The notes: generated by a model not told the origin, from the letters alone. A DNA stretch of 64,000 nt from WS-9 sp036274595 (GCA_036274595.1 DASUFL010000056.1:30328-94327), one strand, 5' to 3'. Numbered from the stretch's first letter, positions 25,384-34,857 are shown. Program-made: numbers and translations.

Positions 25384-28005
25384 CTACCGAAGCAGCTGCT
25401 CCCGCGCCATCGCCAGTCCCAGCACCGCCCCCTCGTTTCCCACCGCCTTCGCCCGCGCCGCGGCGTCCGCCAAGATCCCAGCCGCCTTCCCTCGATCCGA
25501 CGTGATCGACGCCGCGAGATCCGCCGCCACGTCCGGCGACCAGGCCATCTCGCCTTCCGACGTCGCGCCCGCCAGGAGATCGAACGGCGCCTTGTGCTCC
25601 AGCCAGCCGTTGTCGTCCGTGTTCACCGGACCGCCGTCGGCCTCTCGCGCCACGCGCTCCAACCGTCCTCGGTAGTAGCGCATGAGGTCGGGCAGCGACG
25701 ACACGCCGACGCGCGCGAGATTCCCGGCCACCTTCTCGTCCTGGAACCACGCTCCAAGCCGATCCAGGTCGAGTCCGATCTCGCGGTCGGGCGAGGCGAG
25801 GATCACGAGATCGGCGGATCCATCCACGAAGAAGAGCTGCCCCTTGGGAAAGCGCGTCGCGAGCGTGCGGAAGATCGTGCGGAGCGTGGCCGGGGACGTC
25901 TGATAGCACTGCACCCACTGGCAGAAGATGCCGCCCGGCTTCAGCTTCGACGCCGCGGTTTCGTAGAAGTCGCGCGTGAAGAGGTCGGCCATGCCGGCGA
26001 TCCAGAGGTTCGACGGCTCGGAGATGATGACGTCGTACTTGTTGCGTGTGGACCTGAGATACGTGCCCGCGTCCTCGATCAGCAGTCGATGCCTCGGATC
26101 CGCGAGCGGCTTTCCCGCGTCCGCGTCGAAGTAGGGCGCGGCTTCCGCCACGGCGCCTTCCAGCTCGATCGTGATCACATCGCGTACGGGGTGCGTGAGC
26201 ACGGCGCCGGTCGTGACGCCGCTTCCGTAGCCCACGATGCAGACCGACTGCGCCTGATTCGCGAGCAGCACCGGGAGCTGCCCGACCAACACCTGCTGCG
26301 CCATGTCCTCGCCGACCCCGGTCGTCGCGTCGGTCTTTCCGTTGATGAGGAGCGCGCGGCGCTTTCCGGTCTCGATCACCGTCACGGCCGCGACGCGTCC
26401 CTCCTTGTAGAAGAGGAGTCGCTCCAGCTCCTTCGATGCGCCCACCCGGTCGATCATCCGGTGCGTCACGCCCTCCTCGCCGAACAGCCAGTACGATCGT
26501 AGGAGCCGCACCAGGCCGAGACTCATCCGCTCCGCGTTCCAGGACGGCATCCCGACCCACGCGTACGCACCCGCCGCGATCACGACCAGCAACGCGGCCG
26601 CGCGGCGGGGCAGCGCGCGCCCTTCGCCCGTGAGCAGGGCCAGGACGCCGAGCGCGGCGTTGAGAGCCGCCGCCGCGAGGATCGAATGGAGCGTGCCGAG
26701 CCACGGGATGAGGATGAAGGCGGTGAGGATCGATCCCGCGATCGAGCCGATGGTGTTGAAGGCGTAGACCGCGCCCACCGAGGCGCCCGCTTCGCTCCGC
26801 GCCGTGCGGCGTATCGCGACGGCCGTCGGGAAGAGCGCTCCGAGGAGAAAGCAGGCGGGGAAGATGATCCACGCCGTGATGCCCGCCTCCCCCCAGAGGA
26901 GCGAAGACGTGCTTCCGTTCGCGCGCACCATGACCGTCGTCTGCCAGTGGGGGAGATGCTCGAATTGGTGCGCCGCGATCCCGACCGCGGCGGCGAGCAG
27001 CGCCTGCAAGAGTCCGAAGAGCGTGACCGGCGCGCGCCACAGCTTCAAGACACGCGACGCGGTCGCGGCGCCGAGCGCGATGCCCGCGAGATAGATCGCG
27101 AGGATGGCCGAGAACGCGTAGATCATGCCGCCGAAGGGCACGGCGAGGATGCGCGTCCAGGAGACCTCGTAGAGGATCGCGGTGAACCCGGAGAGCGCAA
27201 ACAGGGGAAGAATCCAGCGGTGCCACGGGCGGGCCGCCGCGCCGTCGTCCTGGACCACCGCGGCCGCCTCCGCCCCATCCATCGTGACGGCAGGCGGAGC
27301 CGCCGGACGCCCGAGGAGGATCGTCGCGAACACGATGAGATCGATCGCGGCGGCGACCGCGGCCGTCTTCCAGAGACCGAGCGCCGGGATCGCGAGGAAT
27401 CCGGCCGCAACGACACCGAGCACGGCGCCCGCGGTATTCACCGCGTAGAGGCGCGCCACCGCGGCTCCGGATCCCTCGCGATCCCGGCGCGAGAAGTCGG
27501 ATACGAGGAGCGGCAGGGTCGCTCCCATCGCGGTGGTCGGGACGAGGAGCGCGGCGAAGAGGACCAGGAATCGCAGAAGCAGGAAGACGGCGCCGTGGCC
27601 GAGGAAGAGGCCGTTCAGCCACGCGAACAGCGGCTTCGCGAGCGCGAATCCCAGCGGACTCATCAGGCCGAGCACCGCCACCACGAGCTCGAGCCGCGCG
27701 TACAGCAGCAGAGGCTCCCGCGTTCGCGCGGCCCATCGTCCGCCGATCGCCGCTCCGATGCCGAGCCCTCCCAGGAACGCCGCGACCACGGTCGAGACTC
27801 CGTAGATCGAGTTCCCGAGCAGGAGGGAAAGGTACTTGGACCAGACGATCTCGAGGATCAGTCCGGCCGCTCCGGAGGCGAAGAAACAGCCGTAGAGGAG
27901 CAGCCGTCGCGATCCCGGGCGCGCTGCCAAGTCCCGATGCTGTCTAGCGCTATGCGCTGTCGTCGTTCGCCGCGAGGGGGTTCGGTTTCTCTTGGATTGG
28001 GTCAT
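25384..28005 (-). CDS. Fused MFS-like membrane domain / spermidine-synthase-like methyltransferase-fold protein
   Basis: 873 residues from an ATG at 28005. The first half has about 12-14 helices (LLLYGCFFASGAAGLILEIVW, a typical start for this family; LGGLGIGAAIGGRWAAR). The second half is a spermidine-synthase/SAM-methyltransferase fold with VCIVGYGSGVTTGAVL as nucleotide loop and YDVIISEPSNLWIAGMADLF. The GGGDGG and DxxDP motifs of true polyamine synthases are missing, so spermidine synthesis is doubtful. The last 120 residues look helical. Fused MFS/SpeE proteins are common in environmental bacteria and have no firm function. The frame extends upstream to 28215, but that overlaps the promoter of the divergent gene. 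Confidence 0.85.
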   Translation of the reverse strand: MTQSKRNRTPSRRTTTAHSARQHRDLAARPGSRRLLLYGCFFASGAAGLILEIVWSKYLSLLLGNSIYGVSTVVAAFLGGLGIGAAIGGRWAARTREPLLLYARLELVVAVLGLMSPLGFALAKPLFAWLNGLFLGHGAVFLLLRFLVLFAALLVPTTAMGATLPLLVSDFSRRDREGSGAAVARLYAVNTAGAVLGVVAAGFLAIPALGLWKTAAVAAAIDLIVFATILLGRPAAPPAVTMDGAEAAAVVQDDGAAARPWHRWILPLFALSGFTAILYEVSWTRILAVPFGGMIYAFSAILAIYLAGIALGAATASRVLKLWRAPVTLFGLLQALLAAAVGIAAHQFEHLPHWQTTVMVRANGSTSSLLWGEAGITAWIIFPACFLLGALFPTAVAIRRTARSEAGASVGAVYAFNTIGSIAGSILTAFILIPWLGTLHSILAAAALNAALGVLALLTGEGRALPRRAAALLVVIAAGAYAWVGMPSWNAERMSLGLVRLLRSYWLFGEEGVTHRMIDRVGASKELERLLFYKEGRVAAVTVIETGKRRALLINGKTDATTGVGEDMAQQVLVGQLPVLLANQAQSVCIVGYGSGVTTGAVLTHPVRDVITIELEGAVAEAAPYFDADAGKPLADPRHRLLIEDAGTYLRSTRNKYDVIISEPSNLWIAGMADLFTRDFYETAASKLKPGGIFCQWVQCYQTSPATLRTIFRTLATRFPKGQLFFVDGSADLVILASPDREIGLDLDRLGAWFQDEKVAGNLARVGVSSLPDLMRYYRGRLERVAREADGGPVNTDDNGWLEHKAPFDLLAGATSEGEMAWSPDVAADLAASITSDRGKAAGILADAAARAKAVGNEGAVLGLAMAREQLLR

Positions 28006-28020
28006 GGAATGTGGTATAGT
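27992..28020 (+). promoter_or_regulatory. Sigma-70-type promoter for the secreted 960-residue protein
   Basis: TTGGAT (27992-27997) and TATAGT (28015-28020) are separated by exactly 17 bases, each one or two bases from consensus. Transcription would start near 28027 and give a leader of about 68 bases before the GTG at 28095. The element overlaps the first codons of the divergent MFS/SpeE-like gene. Confidence 0.65.
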
Positions 28021-28094
28021 ACCTCTTTCCACGCGCGGGTCCTGAGCCCACGCACCGAATCGTAGAAAGCATTCCCCAGTTTTCTCGAGACACA

Positions 28095-30977
28095 GTGCGG
28101 AGACCCGCTCCCTTAGCCAGACACCAAGCTCTCGTGTCCGCAGGCTTTCCTCTCCGTCTCGCGGCCACGGGCTTTCTGACCCTCCTCTGGATCGCTTTCG
28201 AGGCGGCTCGCGCATTCTCTGCGCCGTCAGCCACGAATCCCATCGATCAGTGGCCGCGCCGCGTCTACCGCACCGAGGTTCCCGCTCCGCTCAAGAGCGA
28301 GCCGTCCTCCCCGATGGTGTACCGGCGTCTCCTCCTCACTCCGCCGCCGCTGGAAGAGGTGTACGTCTTCAACGACAGCCTGGACGGGCATCCGCTCGAC
28401 GACGAGGGGGGCTGGAGCCACTACGACAACTCCGCCGGACCGACCGCCTGGCACATCGACACCTTCATGGCGTGCAACAACCACGCGTGGTGGTGCGGGG
28501 TGATCGATTCGAGCTGGACGAACGACACGAACCGCGCGGGCTACGACAACAGCTGGACCCAATATCTCCAGCACGACGCACCGACGGCGAGCGTGCCCGC
28601 CGGCTCCGTCATCGAGCTGACCGCGAAGTACAAGATGAACGTCGAGCAGGGCTATGACTACGGCGAGGTGGAATACAACGACCTGGACGACCTGTGGCTC
28701 CCGCTCCTGCACCTGACGGGCAAGATCCCGGCCAGCGGCGTGGGCTGTGATTCGTTCACCGTGGAGCTGCCGGAGTCGAGCTGGGTGAAGTGGCAGAACC
28801 ATCCGACCGGCGCCAAGCCCATGCCCTTCCGCTTCGTCTTCCACTCCGACATCGAGTACTCGTCCGCCGACGGCCTCTACAACGGGGACGGCTGGATCAT
28901 CGACGAGGTCCGGGTCACGAAGGACGGCAACCAGATCCTGTTCTACGACAACATGGAGAACGGGATGGGGACCTGGACCCGGACGACCCTCCCCGCGGTG
29001 GGGGACTACTATGCGCTGGAGAACAACGTCGTCACCGAAGACCAATGCACCGACAACCGGACGAACATCTGGGTGGACTGGGACCAGGTCACCCGAAGTC
29101 TCGTGCCCCGGATCGACAACCGCCTGCTGACGCCACCCGTAGACATCGACCGATCGGGCGAAGTGCTGATCGCGTTCGACGTGTACCGAAATCTCCCGCT
29201 CAATGCGTGCTTCTACTATTCCGCGAACTATCGGACACGGATGATCGGGGGCAACTGGAGCGCATGGATGGATCCGACGAATCTTCTCTACTACGGCTCC
29301 AGCAAGGACTGGATCCGTCAGAAGATCGAGCTTCCGTTGGCGGCGGGCAAGGACTCGGTCCAGTGCATGTTCATCGTGAAGGACTACGGGCAGATCTACT
29401 GCGGCGGATCGACCGGGTATTCGAACCTGTACCCGCTCTTCGACAATGTCGCCATTGGCGTGCGCGCGACCACGCCTCCCATCTTCATCCCGCGCGATCT
29501 GGATCTCTTCCAGGACACGTTCAAGACCACGGCGTTCTTCGGCAACGACAACTTCAACACCCCGCTCGGCGACAGCGCGGTCGTGCAGGTGAGCACGTCG
29601 CGCGGCTACAAGAGCGGGTTCATGTTCTACCGGTTCGGAACGTCCGGATCGTGGCTCTCCACGCCCCTCCTCATGAGCAGCACGGCGGAGCCCACGTACC
29701 GGTATGCCGACCCACCGCCGGGGAACTATCCCGCCGGCACCGTGCTCCAGTACTACTTCGCGGTCACGGACAGCGTGGATTCCACCGCGTACCTTCCGGC
29801 GAAGGCGCCGCAGACGGCGACGTACCTCTCCGCCTCGATCCTGCCGGTGAAGTCCGCCGTCAATCCGGTCCTGGGGTGTACGGACAGCCTCGCGACCGTC
29901 CTCTTCGTGAACAACAACTCGGGGCGGGAAGCCGAGGCGACCATCGCGAAGGTGCTCACGGCTCAGGGATACAAGTACGACACGTGGGACGTGAACGGAC
30001 CCACCTCGGGGGCGGGGAACACGCCGGGAGGCACGGCCCCAGGCGATCCCTTCAATATCTGGCCCGGGGCCACGGTCAACGACCTCCTCCGCTATTCGGC
30101 CATCATCTGGCACGCGGGAAGTCTGAGCCAGTTCACGATTTCGCAGACGGATCAGCAGCTGCTCCAGTCCTGGGTCCAGCAGCCCGGGAAGAATCGTAAT
30201 CTCTTCCTGGCCGGTGACAACGTGGCGCAGGAGCTGATCACGCTCGGCGCGGAGTACAATGCCTTCCTCAGCTTCACGATGGGCACACGGCTCCTTCGCG
30301 GCCTATGGGAGAACACCCCGCAGGACACGCTCCACCCGGTCTTGACCGGCTTGGCGGGCTCACCGTCCGCGGGACGAATCATGCACTTGAACCTGGGCTG
30401 CCCGCAGATCGATGACCCGGATCTCATGGCCGTCGCCACGACGGCACCGAGCCGTGGGAAGACCGGGCTCTGGCTCAAGTATCCGAACACGTTCGCGGCG
30501 GGAACGCGCTTCGCCACGAAGTACGTGTCCTTCGGGTCGGACAGCTCGCGGAACCTCTACTTTGCCTTCAACTACAACAACATCGAAGAATCGGGCGAGC
30601 GCCTGCGTTCCATCAAGGACATCATGCTCACCTACTTCCAGATCCCGGCCTGCTACTTCGCGACCGCGGTCGAGGAGGACCAATCTCCCGCGCCGACCGG
30701 AGTCGACGTTCTCTATCAGAACGCTCCGAATCCGTTCAATCCTGAGACCGTCATCCGCTATTCCGTGGGGCAATCCGGGCCCGTCACGCTGCGAATCTTC
30801 AACGTGCAGGGCGCGCTCGTCCGGACGCTCGTCAACAAGCAGCACGCGGCGGGGAGCTATCGCGTGAGGTGGGACGGCACGAACGACTACGGCGAGCATC
30901 TCGGGAGCGGCGTCTACTTCTACAGGCTCGAGACGAGGACCGGAGCGGACTCCAAGAAGCTCATCATGCTGAAGTAG
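28095..30977 (+). CDS. Large secreted protein with beta-sandwich domains, GATase-like domain and C-terminal sorting domain
   Basis: 960 residues from a GTG. A signal peptide covers about residues 15-43 (LAATGFLTLLWIAFEAARAFSA). Residues about 90-470 contain two MAM/immune-inhibitor-like beta-sandwich stretches (NDSLDGHPLDDEGGWSHYDNS; FYDNMENGMGTWTRTTLP; YNGDGWIIDEVRV). Residues about 595-860 resemble a glutamine-amidotransferase-like fold (TVLFVNNNSGREAEATIAKVL, YSAIIWHAGSL, LFLAGDNVAQEL) as seen in uncharacterised sorted proteins. The last 90 residues are an Ig-like FlgD/T9SS-type sorting domain (YQNAPNPFNPETVIRYS, GSGVYFYRLETR, KKLIMLK). Catalytic residues for a peptidase are not recognisable. 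It is probably exported and surface-attached or released. A strong promoter lies upstream. Confidence 0.82.
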   Translation: MRRPAPLARHQALVSAGFPLRLAATGFLTLLWIAFEAARAFSAPSATNPIDQWPRRVYRTEVPAPLKSEPSSPMVYRRLLLTPPPLEEVYVFNDSLDGHPLDDEGGWSHYDNSAGPTAWHIDTFMACNNHAWWCGVIDSSWTNDTNRAGYDNSWTQYLQHDAPTASVPAGSVIELTAKYKMNVEQGYDYGEVEYNDLDDLWLPLLHLTGKIPASGVGCDSFTVELPESSWVKWQNHPTGAKPMPFRFVFHSDIEYSSADGLYNGDGWIIDEVRVTKDGNQILFYDNMENGMGTWTRTTLPAVGDYYALENNVVTEDQCTDNRTNIWVDWDQVTRSLVPRIDNRLLTPPVDIDRSGEVLIAFDVYRNLPLNACFYYSANYRTRMIGGNWSAWMDPTNLLYYGSSKDWIRQKIELPLAAGKDSVQCMFIVKDYGQIYCGGSTGYSNLYPLFDNVAIGVRATTPPIFIPRDLDLFQDTFKTTAFFGNDNFNTPLGDSAVVQVSTSRGYKSGFMFYRFGTSGSWLSTPLLMSSTAEPTYRYADPPPGNYPAGTVLQYYFAVTDSVDSTAYLPAKAPQTATYLSASILPVKSAVNPVLGCTDSLATVLFVNNNSGREAEATIAKVLTAQGYKYDTWDVNGPTSGAGNTPGGTAPGDPFNIWPGATVNDLLRYSAIIWHAGSLSQFTISQTDQQLLQSWVQQPGKNRNLFLAGDNVAQELITLGAEYNAFLSFTMGTRLLRGLWENTPQDTLHPVLTGLAGSPSAGRIMHLNLGCPQIDDPDLMAVATTAPSRGKTGLWLKYPNTFAAGTRFATKYVSFGSDSSRNLYFAFNYNNIEESGERLRSIKDIMLTYFQIPACYFATAVEEDQSPAPTGVDVLYQNAPNPFNPETVIRYSVGQSGPVTLRIFNVQGALVRTLVNKQHAAGSYRVRWDGTNDYGEHLGSGVYFYRLETRTGADSKKLIMLK

Positions 30978-30983
30978 GGCCCC

Positions 30984-30998
30984 GCGCGCCCTGCGCGC
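30984..30998 (+). terminator. Weak terminator after the secreted protein
   Basis: GCGCGC (30984-30989), CCT loop, GCGCGC (30993-30998), then TGTTTCG. The stem is strong but the loop and U run are short; 7 bases after the stop codon. Confidence 0.35.
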
Positions 30999-31222
30999 TG
31001 TTTCGAAACACTCCCTCCGCCGACCCCCGAAAGAACAAATCACAATCCCGGAAGGACCGGAAACTACATCCCCGGGACCCCGGTCCGGCCTCTCTGGGCT
31101 ACCTTTTAACTCGTTTCATCCCAACGCCTAACACCCCCAAATCGACCTCCATCGGCTCCATGGCACGTCCCTTGATGTAGTCCCTGGTGAATCCCGGAAC
31201 CATCCGGAGGAAGGAGATCTCG

Positions 31223-31795
31223 ATGAACGGACAACTACGCATACGCAGCGGGCGCTTCGCGACCCTGCTTCTGGGACCGGCCCTCACGGCCGCGCTCCTC
31301 GCGGCACCGATGGGCCGCGCTCTGGCCGGCGAGATCATTCCGTCCGTCGGGCTCACACGCTCCGTCGACGGCGATGAAGCGAAGTCACTGGTCGGGCTCG
31401 CCCTTCGCGGCTCGCTCATTCCGGGCGTGGTGAAGACGGAAGTCGGCGTCCAGTACCGCCAGGAGTCGCTCTACAACGGCGATCTCAAGCTTCGGCAGTG
31501 GCCGGTGACGGCTTCTCTCTGGCTTGCTCCGGTCCCGGCTCTCTATGCGGGCGCCGGCGTCGGCTGGTACCAGACCACGTTCGATTACGCAGACGACACG
31601 GGCATCAACAACACCACGCGTCAGGACTTTGGAGTGCACGTTGGTGGAGGTGTGCGCGTTCCCATCGTGCCAAACGCGAATCTCGACCTGAACGGCCGCT
31701 ACGTCTTCATGCAGGACCAGGAGTCGCATCTGATCCCCGAGAAATTCAATCCCGACTTCTGGAGCATGACCGCCGGCGTGGCGATCGGCTTCTGA
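31223..31795 (+). CDS. Small outer-membrane beta-barrel protein
   Basis: 190 residues with a signal peptide (ATLLLGPALTAALLAAPMGRALA, 23 residues in two parts) followed by alternating strands such as KTEVGVQYRQESLYNG, WPVTASLWLAP, LYAGAGVGWYQTTFDY, QDFGVHVGGGVRVPI and LDLNGRYVF, ending in the aromatic residue F (TAGVAIGF). This is the pattern of OmpA/OmpW-like eight-stranded barrels. I chose the ATG at 31223 because of an excellent GGAGGAAGGAGA site; the frame opens earlier at 31187. It is followed 13 bases later by a second barrel gene, forming a two-gene unit closed by a strong terminator. Confidence 0.8.
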   Translation: MNGQLRIRSGRFATLLLGPALTAALLAAPMGRALAGEIIPSVGLTRSVDGDEAKSLVGLALRGSLIPGVVKTEVGVQYRQESLYNGDLKLRQWPVTASLWLAPVPALYAGAGVGWYQTTFDYADDTGINNTTRQDFGVHVGGGVRVPIVPNANLDLNGRYVFMQDQESHLIPEKFNPDFWSMTAGVAIGF

Positions 31796-31808
31796 TGAGG
31801 GGGGACCC

Positions 31809-32330
31809 ATGAATCCCATGAATCCGAATTCGAAGAAGTTTCTCGCGATGGCGACGGCGCTCATGATGGGAGCGATCCTCATGGCGCTCGCGATCCCGCA
31901 CCCCGCGAACGCGTTCCATCTCGTCGGCGTCGGCCCGCGGGTCGGCTTCACGGATCCCGACGGCGTGGACAACACGGTGAACGTGGGCGGCGGCCTCGAC
32001 TTCGAGCAGGGCGGAAGCCGCATTCATCTCGTCCCGAGCTTGCTCTACTGGAACAACGAAGGCTTGAGTGACATCAATCCGAACTTCGACGCCATGTACC
32101 ACTTCAGTCCCGCCGGTCGCGTGAGCCCCTACGTAGGCGCCGGCCTCGGGATCCATGCCTATTCACAGGACGGTCCGGGTGATCCCGGAACGGATGTGGG
32201 AGCGAATCTCTTCGGTGGGCTTCTCTTCCCGTCCCGCGGCACCAGCTTCTTCGTGGAAGGCCGCGCCGTCATCGCCGACCGTGACCAGATTGGCGTGCTC
32301 GGCGGAGTGAACTTCAACCTCGGTCGGTAA
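31809..32330 (+). CDS. Small outer-membrane beta-barrel protein
   Basis: 173 residues with signal peptide MATALMMGAILMALAIPHPANA (two segments) and a barrel-like body: LVGVGPRVGFTDP, TVNVGGGLDFEQ, HLVPSLLYWNNEG, VSPYVGAGLGIHAY, LFGGLLFPSRG and IGVLGGVNFNLGR. It resembles porin-family OmpA-like barrel domains. A GAGGGGGG ribosome site precedes the ATG. Its function is unknown; together with the gene upstream it probably encodes abundant envelope proteins. Confidence 0.78.
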   Translation: MNPMNPNSKKFLAMATALMMGAILMALAIPHPANAFHLVGVGPRVGFTDPDGVDNTVNVGGGLDFEQGGSRIHLVPSLLYWNNEGLSDINPNFDAMYHFSPAGRVSPYVGAGLGIHAYSQDGPGDPGTDVGANLFGGLLFPSRGTSFFVEGRAVIADRDQIGVLGGVNFNLGR

Positions 32331-32376
32331 GCCTCGCGAGCGCACGTTTCCCCGCGCACGCCGCTCCGGCCAGTAT

Positions 32377-32412
32377 GGGCCCGCCCCAATCGGGGCGGGC
32401 CCCCTCGCTTTT
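32377..32412 (+). terminator. Strong rho-independent terminator
   Basis: An 11-bp perfect stem, GGGCCCGCCCC (32377-32387) with GGGGCGGGCCC (32392-32402), around the loop AATC, followed by CCTCGCTTTT. It closes the two-gene barrel-protein unit, 46 bases after the stop. Confidence 0.85.
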
Positions 32413-32559
32413 CGGACCGGCGACCCCTAGAATTCAGGGACGTCAGGGTCGACCTCGAAGCGAACTCCTCCCCGCCTGGAGACGCCCGTCAGCGATTCCC
32501 CGGTCCCGCCGGGACCGCCTCGCGATTCCGGTTCGAGGACTGACTCCACACCCACCGAG

Positions 32560-34830
32560 ATGCTCCGCACGAACGCCGAGCCGCATCCCGCGCGCCCGCC
32601 GTCCTCCCCGTCCGCGCGCTGGGGCGAGTTCTCGCTGCTCGAGCGCCTCGGATCTGGCACGTTCGGGGAAGTGTGGAGGGCCTGGGATCCGGCGCTGCGG
32701 CGCGAGATCGCCGTGAAATTCCTCCGCGAGCGAGCCGATGCGACGGGCGCGGTCCACCAGGCGGCTCTCCTCGACGAGGCGCGCGCCCTCGCGCGGATAC
32801 GGCACCCCGGAGTGGCGGCGGTGTACGGCGTGGCGGAGTTCGACGGAAGAGCCGGGCTGTGGATGGAGTACCTGCGAGGGCCCAGTCTCGCCTCCGTGCT
32901 CGAGGAGAGAGGGGCGATGCCGTGGCGCGACGTGATTCGCGTAGGCTGCGAGCTCTGCTCCGCGCTCGAGGCCCTCCAGCACGCAGGTCTGGTCCACCGG
33001 GACATCAAGCCCGCCAACGTCGTGATGGAGTCCGACGGGCGGGCGGTGCTCGCCGACTTCGGACTGGGCATGCGCCGCCGGCTCCTCGAGCCGAACGAGA
33101 TGAAGCAGGGCTGGGGAACGCCGCTCTTCATGGCGCCGAGCCTGCTTCGTGGCGGTGCCCCCACGTTCCGGACGGATCTCTATGCCGTGGGTGTGACGCT
33201 ACTGTGGGCCCTCACCGGCCGCGCCCCGTTCGAGTCGCGCACCCTTCCGGATCTCCAGATCGAATCGGCCCGGGGACCGACCATCGTGCTTCCCAACTTG
33301 AACCGGGACGCGCCGATGGCCCTCGTCGACCTGATCGGGAAGAGCCTCGAGGAGTCCGACCCCGCGCGGCTCACGGCGTCGAAGATGCGCGCCGGCCTCG
33401 AGTCGCTTCAGAGCCCCAAGCAGGCCCTGGATCTCGCCGTCCGGCCCTCGATCGCCGTGCTGCCGTTCCTGAACCGGAGCGCGGACGAATCGACCGACTA
33501 CTTCTCGGACGGACTCGCCGACGAGCTGGTGATGGTTCTCTCCAAGATCCAGGGGCTCCGCGTCATCGCTCGGACCGCCTCGTTCCAGTTCAAGGGCAAG
33601 ACCGAGGATCTCGCGGTGATCGGCGCCAAGCTGAACGTCGCGACCCTGCTCGAGGGAAGCGTCGTCAAGCAGGGCAGCCGGCTCCGCGTGTCGGTTCGCC
33701 TGGTCAAGATCCCGGAGGGCGACTCGCTCTGGTCCGAGAGCTACGACCGGACGTGGGACGACGTCTTCGCGGTACAGGACGACATCGCGCAGCGCGTTGT
33801 CACGGAGCTGCGCGCCCGGCTCGTGGGCGCCGCCCTGGATCCGGACCGTGCCAAGGCGGAGATTGCCGAGGCGGTCCGCGGCCGCGGCGAGGATCCCGAA
33901 GTCCACCGCCTCCTGATGCGGGCGAGATACCACCTCGATCGCGTGACGTCCGACGACACGGCCCAGGCGCTCGAGTTCGTGGCACAGGCGATGGAGCGCG
34001 ATGCAGCCCATCCAGCGTTGTGGTGCGAGCTGTGCCGTGCGCGCAGCCTGCAGATGAACTTCGGATGGATCCCCATTGCCGAGGGGACCGTCTTGGCGCG
34101 CGAGGCCATCGACCGGGCGCTCGAGCTGGATCCGGAGCTGTCCGAAGCGCACGGGCTCCTGGGCTGGCTGCTCATGCACTACGACCGGAACTGGGCGGCG
34201 GCCGAGGCCTCCTTTCTGAGGGCGCTCGATCTGGATCCGGAGTCGGCCGGCAATCTGCGGAGAGCCGGGACTCTGGCCATGTGCCTCGATCGCCCGCATC
34301 AAGCGATCGATTACTACGACCGGTCCCTGATCGGGGATCCATTGAGCACCGCGGCGTACAACAATCTCGGCTTTTCCCACTACATCGCCGGGCATTACGA
34401 GGAGGCCGTGCGAGCCATTCAGAAGTCCATCGAGCTCGCGCCCCAGCGGGTGGGAGCGAGGGCGCTCCTGGCATTCACGCTCCGGGCGATGGGGCGTGGT
34501 GAGGAGGCGATGGCAGCGGCAAACGAGGAGACCATGGAGGTCTACCGAATTTGGAGCCTCGCCATCATCCACCACCACGAGGGCCGGCACGACGAGTCGA
34601 GCCGGATGCTCGCGCTGCTCGAGGGGAAGTACGCCGACGACGCCGCCTACCAGATCGCGGAAGTCCACGCCGCCCGGGGCGCGGTGGATCCCGCATTCGA
34701 GTGGCTCGAGCGCGCGTACCGGCAGCACGACGGCGGGCTCGCCGGCATGAAAGCGAGCGTCAATTTCCGCCCGATCCACTCCGATCCGAGATGGACCACG
34801 TTCCTGCTCAAGGTGGGGTTCGACGCCTAG
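32560..34830 (+). CDS. Ser/Thr protein kinase with TolB-like domain and TPR repeats (paralogue)
   Basis: 756 residues with the same plan as the kinase at 8662. The kinase domain covers about residues 23-285, with LGSGTFGEVW, lysine K53 (IAVKFL), HRDIKPANVV and DFGLGM. The usual APE motif reads APS (FMAPSLLRGG), and the activation segment is diverged (EMKQGWGTPL). The TolB-like module follows from about residue 305 (SIAVLPFLNRSADESTDYFS, LLEGSVVKQGSRLRVSVRLV). Helical TPR repeats run from about 430 to 750 (ALELDPELSEAHGLLGWLL, YNNLGFSHYIAGHYEEAV). No membrane segment is visible. The kinase is probably active, as lysine, HRD and DFG are kept, but regulation may differ. Target unknown. It converges on lpd with a 27-base gap. 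Confidence 0.9.
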   Translation: MLRTNAEPHPARPPSSPSARWGEFSLLERLGSGTFGEVWRAWDPALRREIAVKFLRERADATGAVHQAALLDEARALARIRHPGVAAVYGVAEFDGRAGLWMEYLRGPSLASVLEERGAMPWRDVIRVGCELCSALEALQHAGLVHRDIKPANVVMESDGRAVLADFGLGMRRRLLEPNEMKQGWGTPLFMAPSLLRGGAPTFRTDLYAVGVTLLWALTGRAPFESRTLPDLQIESARGPTIVLPNLNRDAPMALVDLIGKSLEESDPARLTASKMRAGLESLQSPKQALDLAVRPSIAVLPFLNRSADESTDYFSDGLADELVMVLSKIQGLRVIARTASFQFKGKTEDLAVIGAKLNVATLLEGSVVKQGSRLRVSVRLVKIPEGDSLWSESYDRTWDDVFAVQDDIAQRVVTELRARLVGAALDPDRAKAEIAEAVRGRGEDPEVHRLLMRARYHLDRVTSDDTAQALEFVAQAMERDAAHPALWCELCRARSLQMNFGWIPIAEGTVLAREAIDRALELDPELSEAHGLLGWLLMHYDRNWAAAEASFLRALDLDPESAGNLRRAGTLAMCLDRPHQAIDYYDRSLIGDPLSTAAYNNLGFSHYIAGHYEEAVRAIQKSIELAPQRVGARALLAFTLRAMGRGEEAMAAANEETMEVYRIWSLAIIHHHEGRHDESSRMLALLEGKYADDAAYQIAEVHAARGAVDPAFEWLERAYRQHDGGLAGMKASVNFRPIHSDPRWTTFLLKVGFDA

Positions 34831-34857
34831 GCGCGGCTCGAATCAGGTTCTGCGCGG

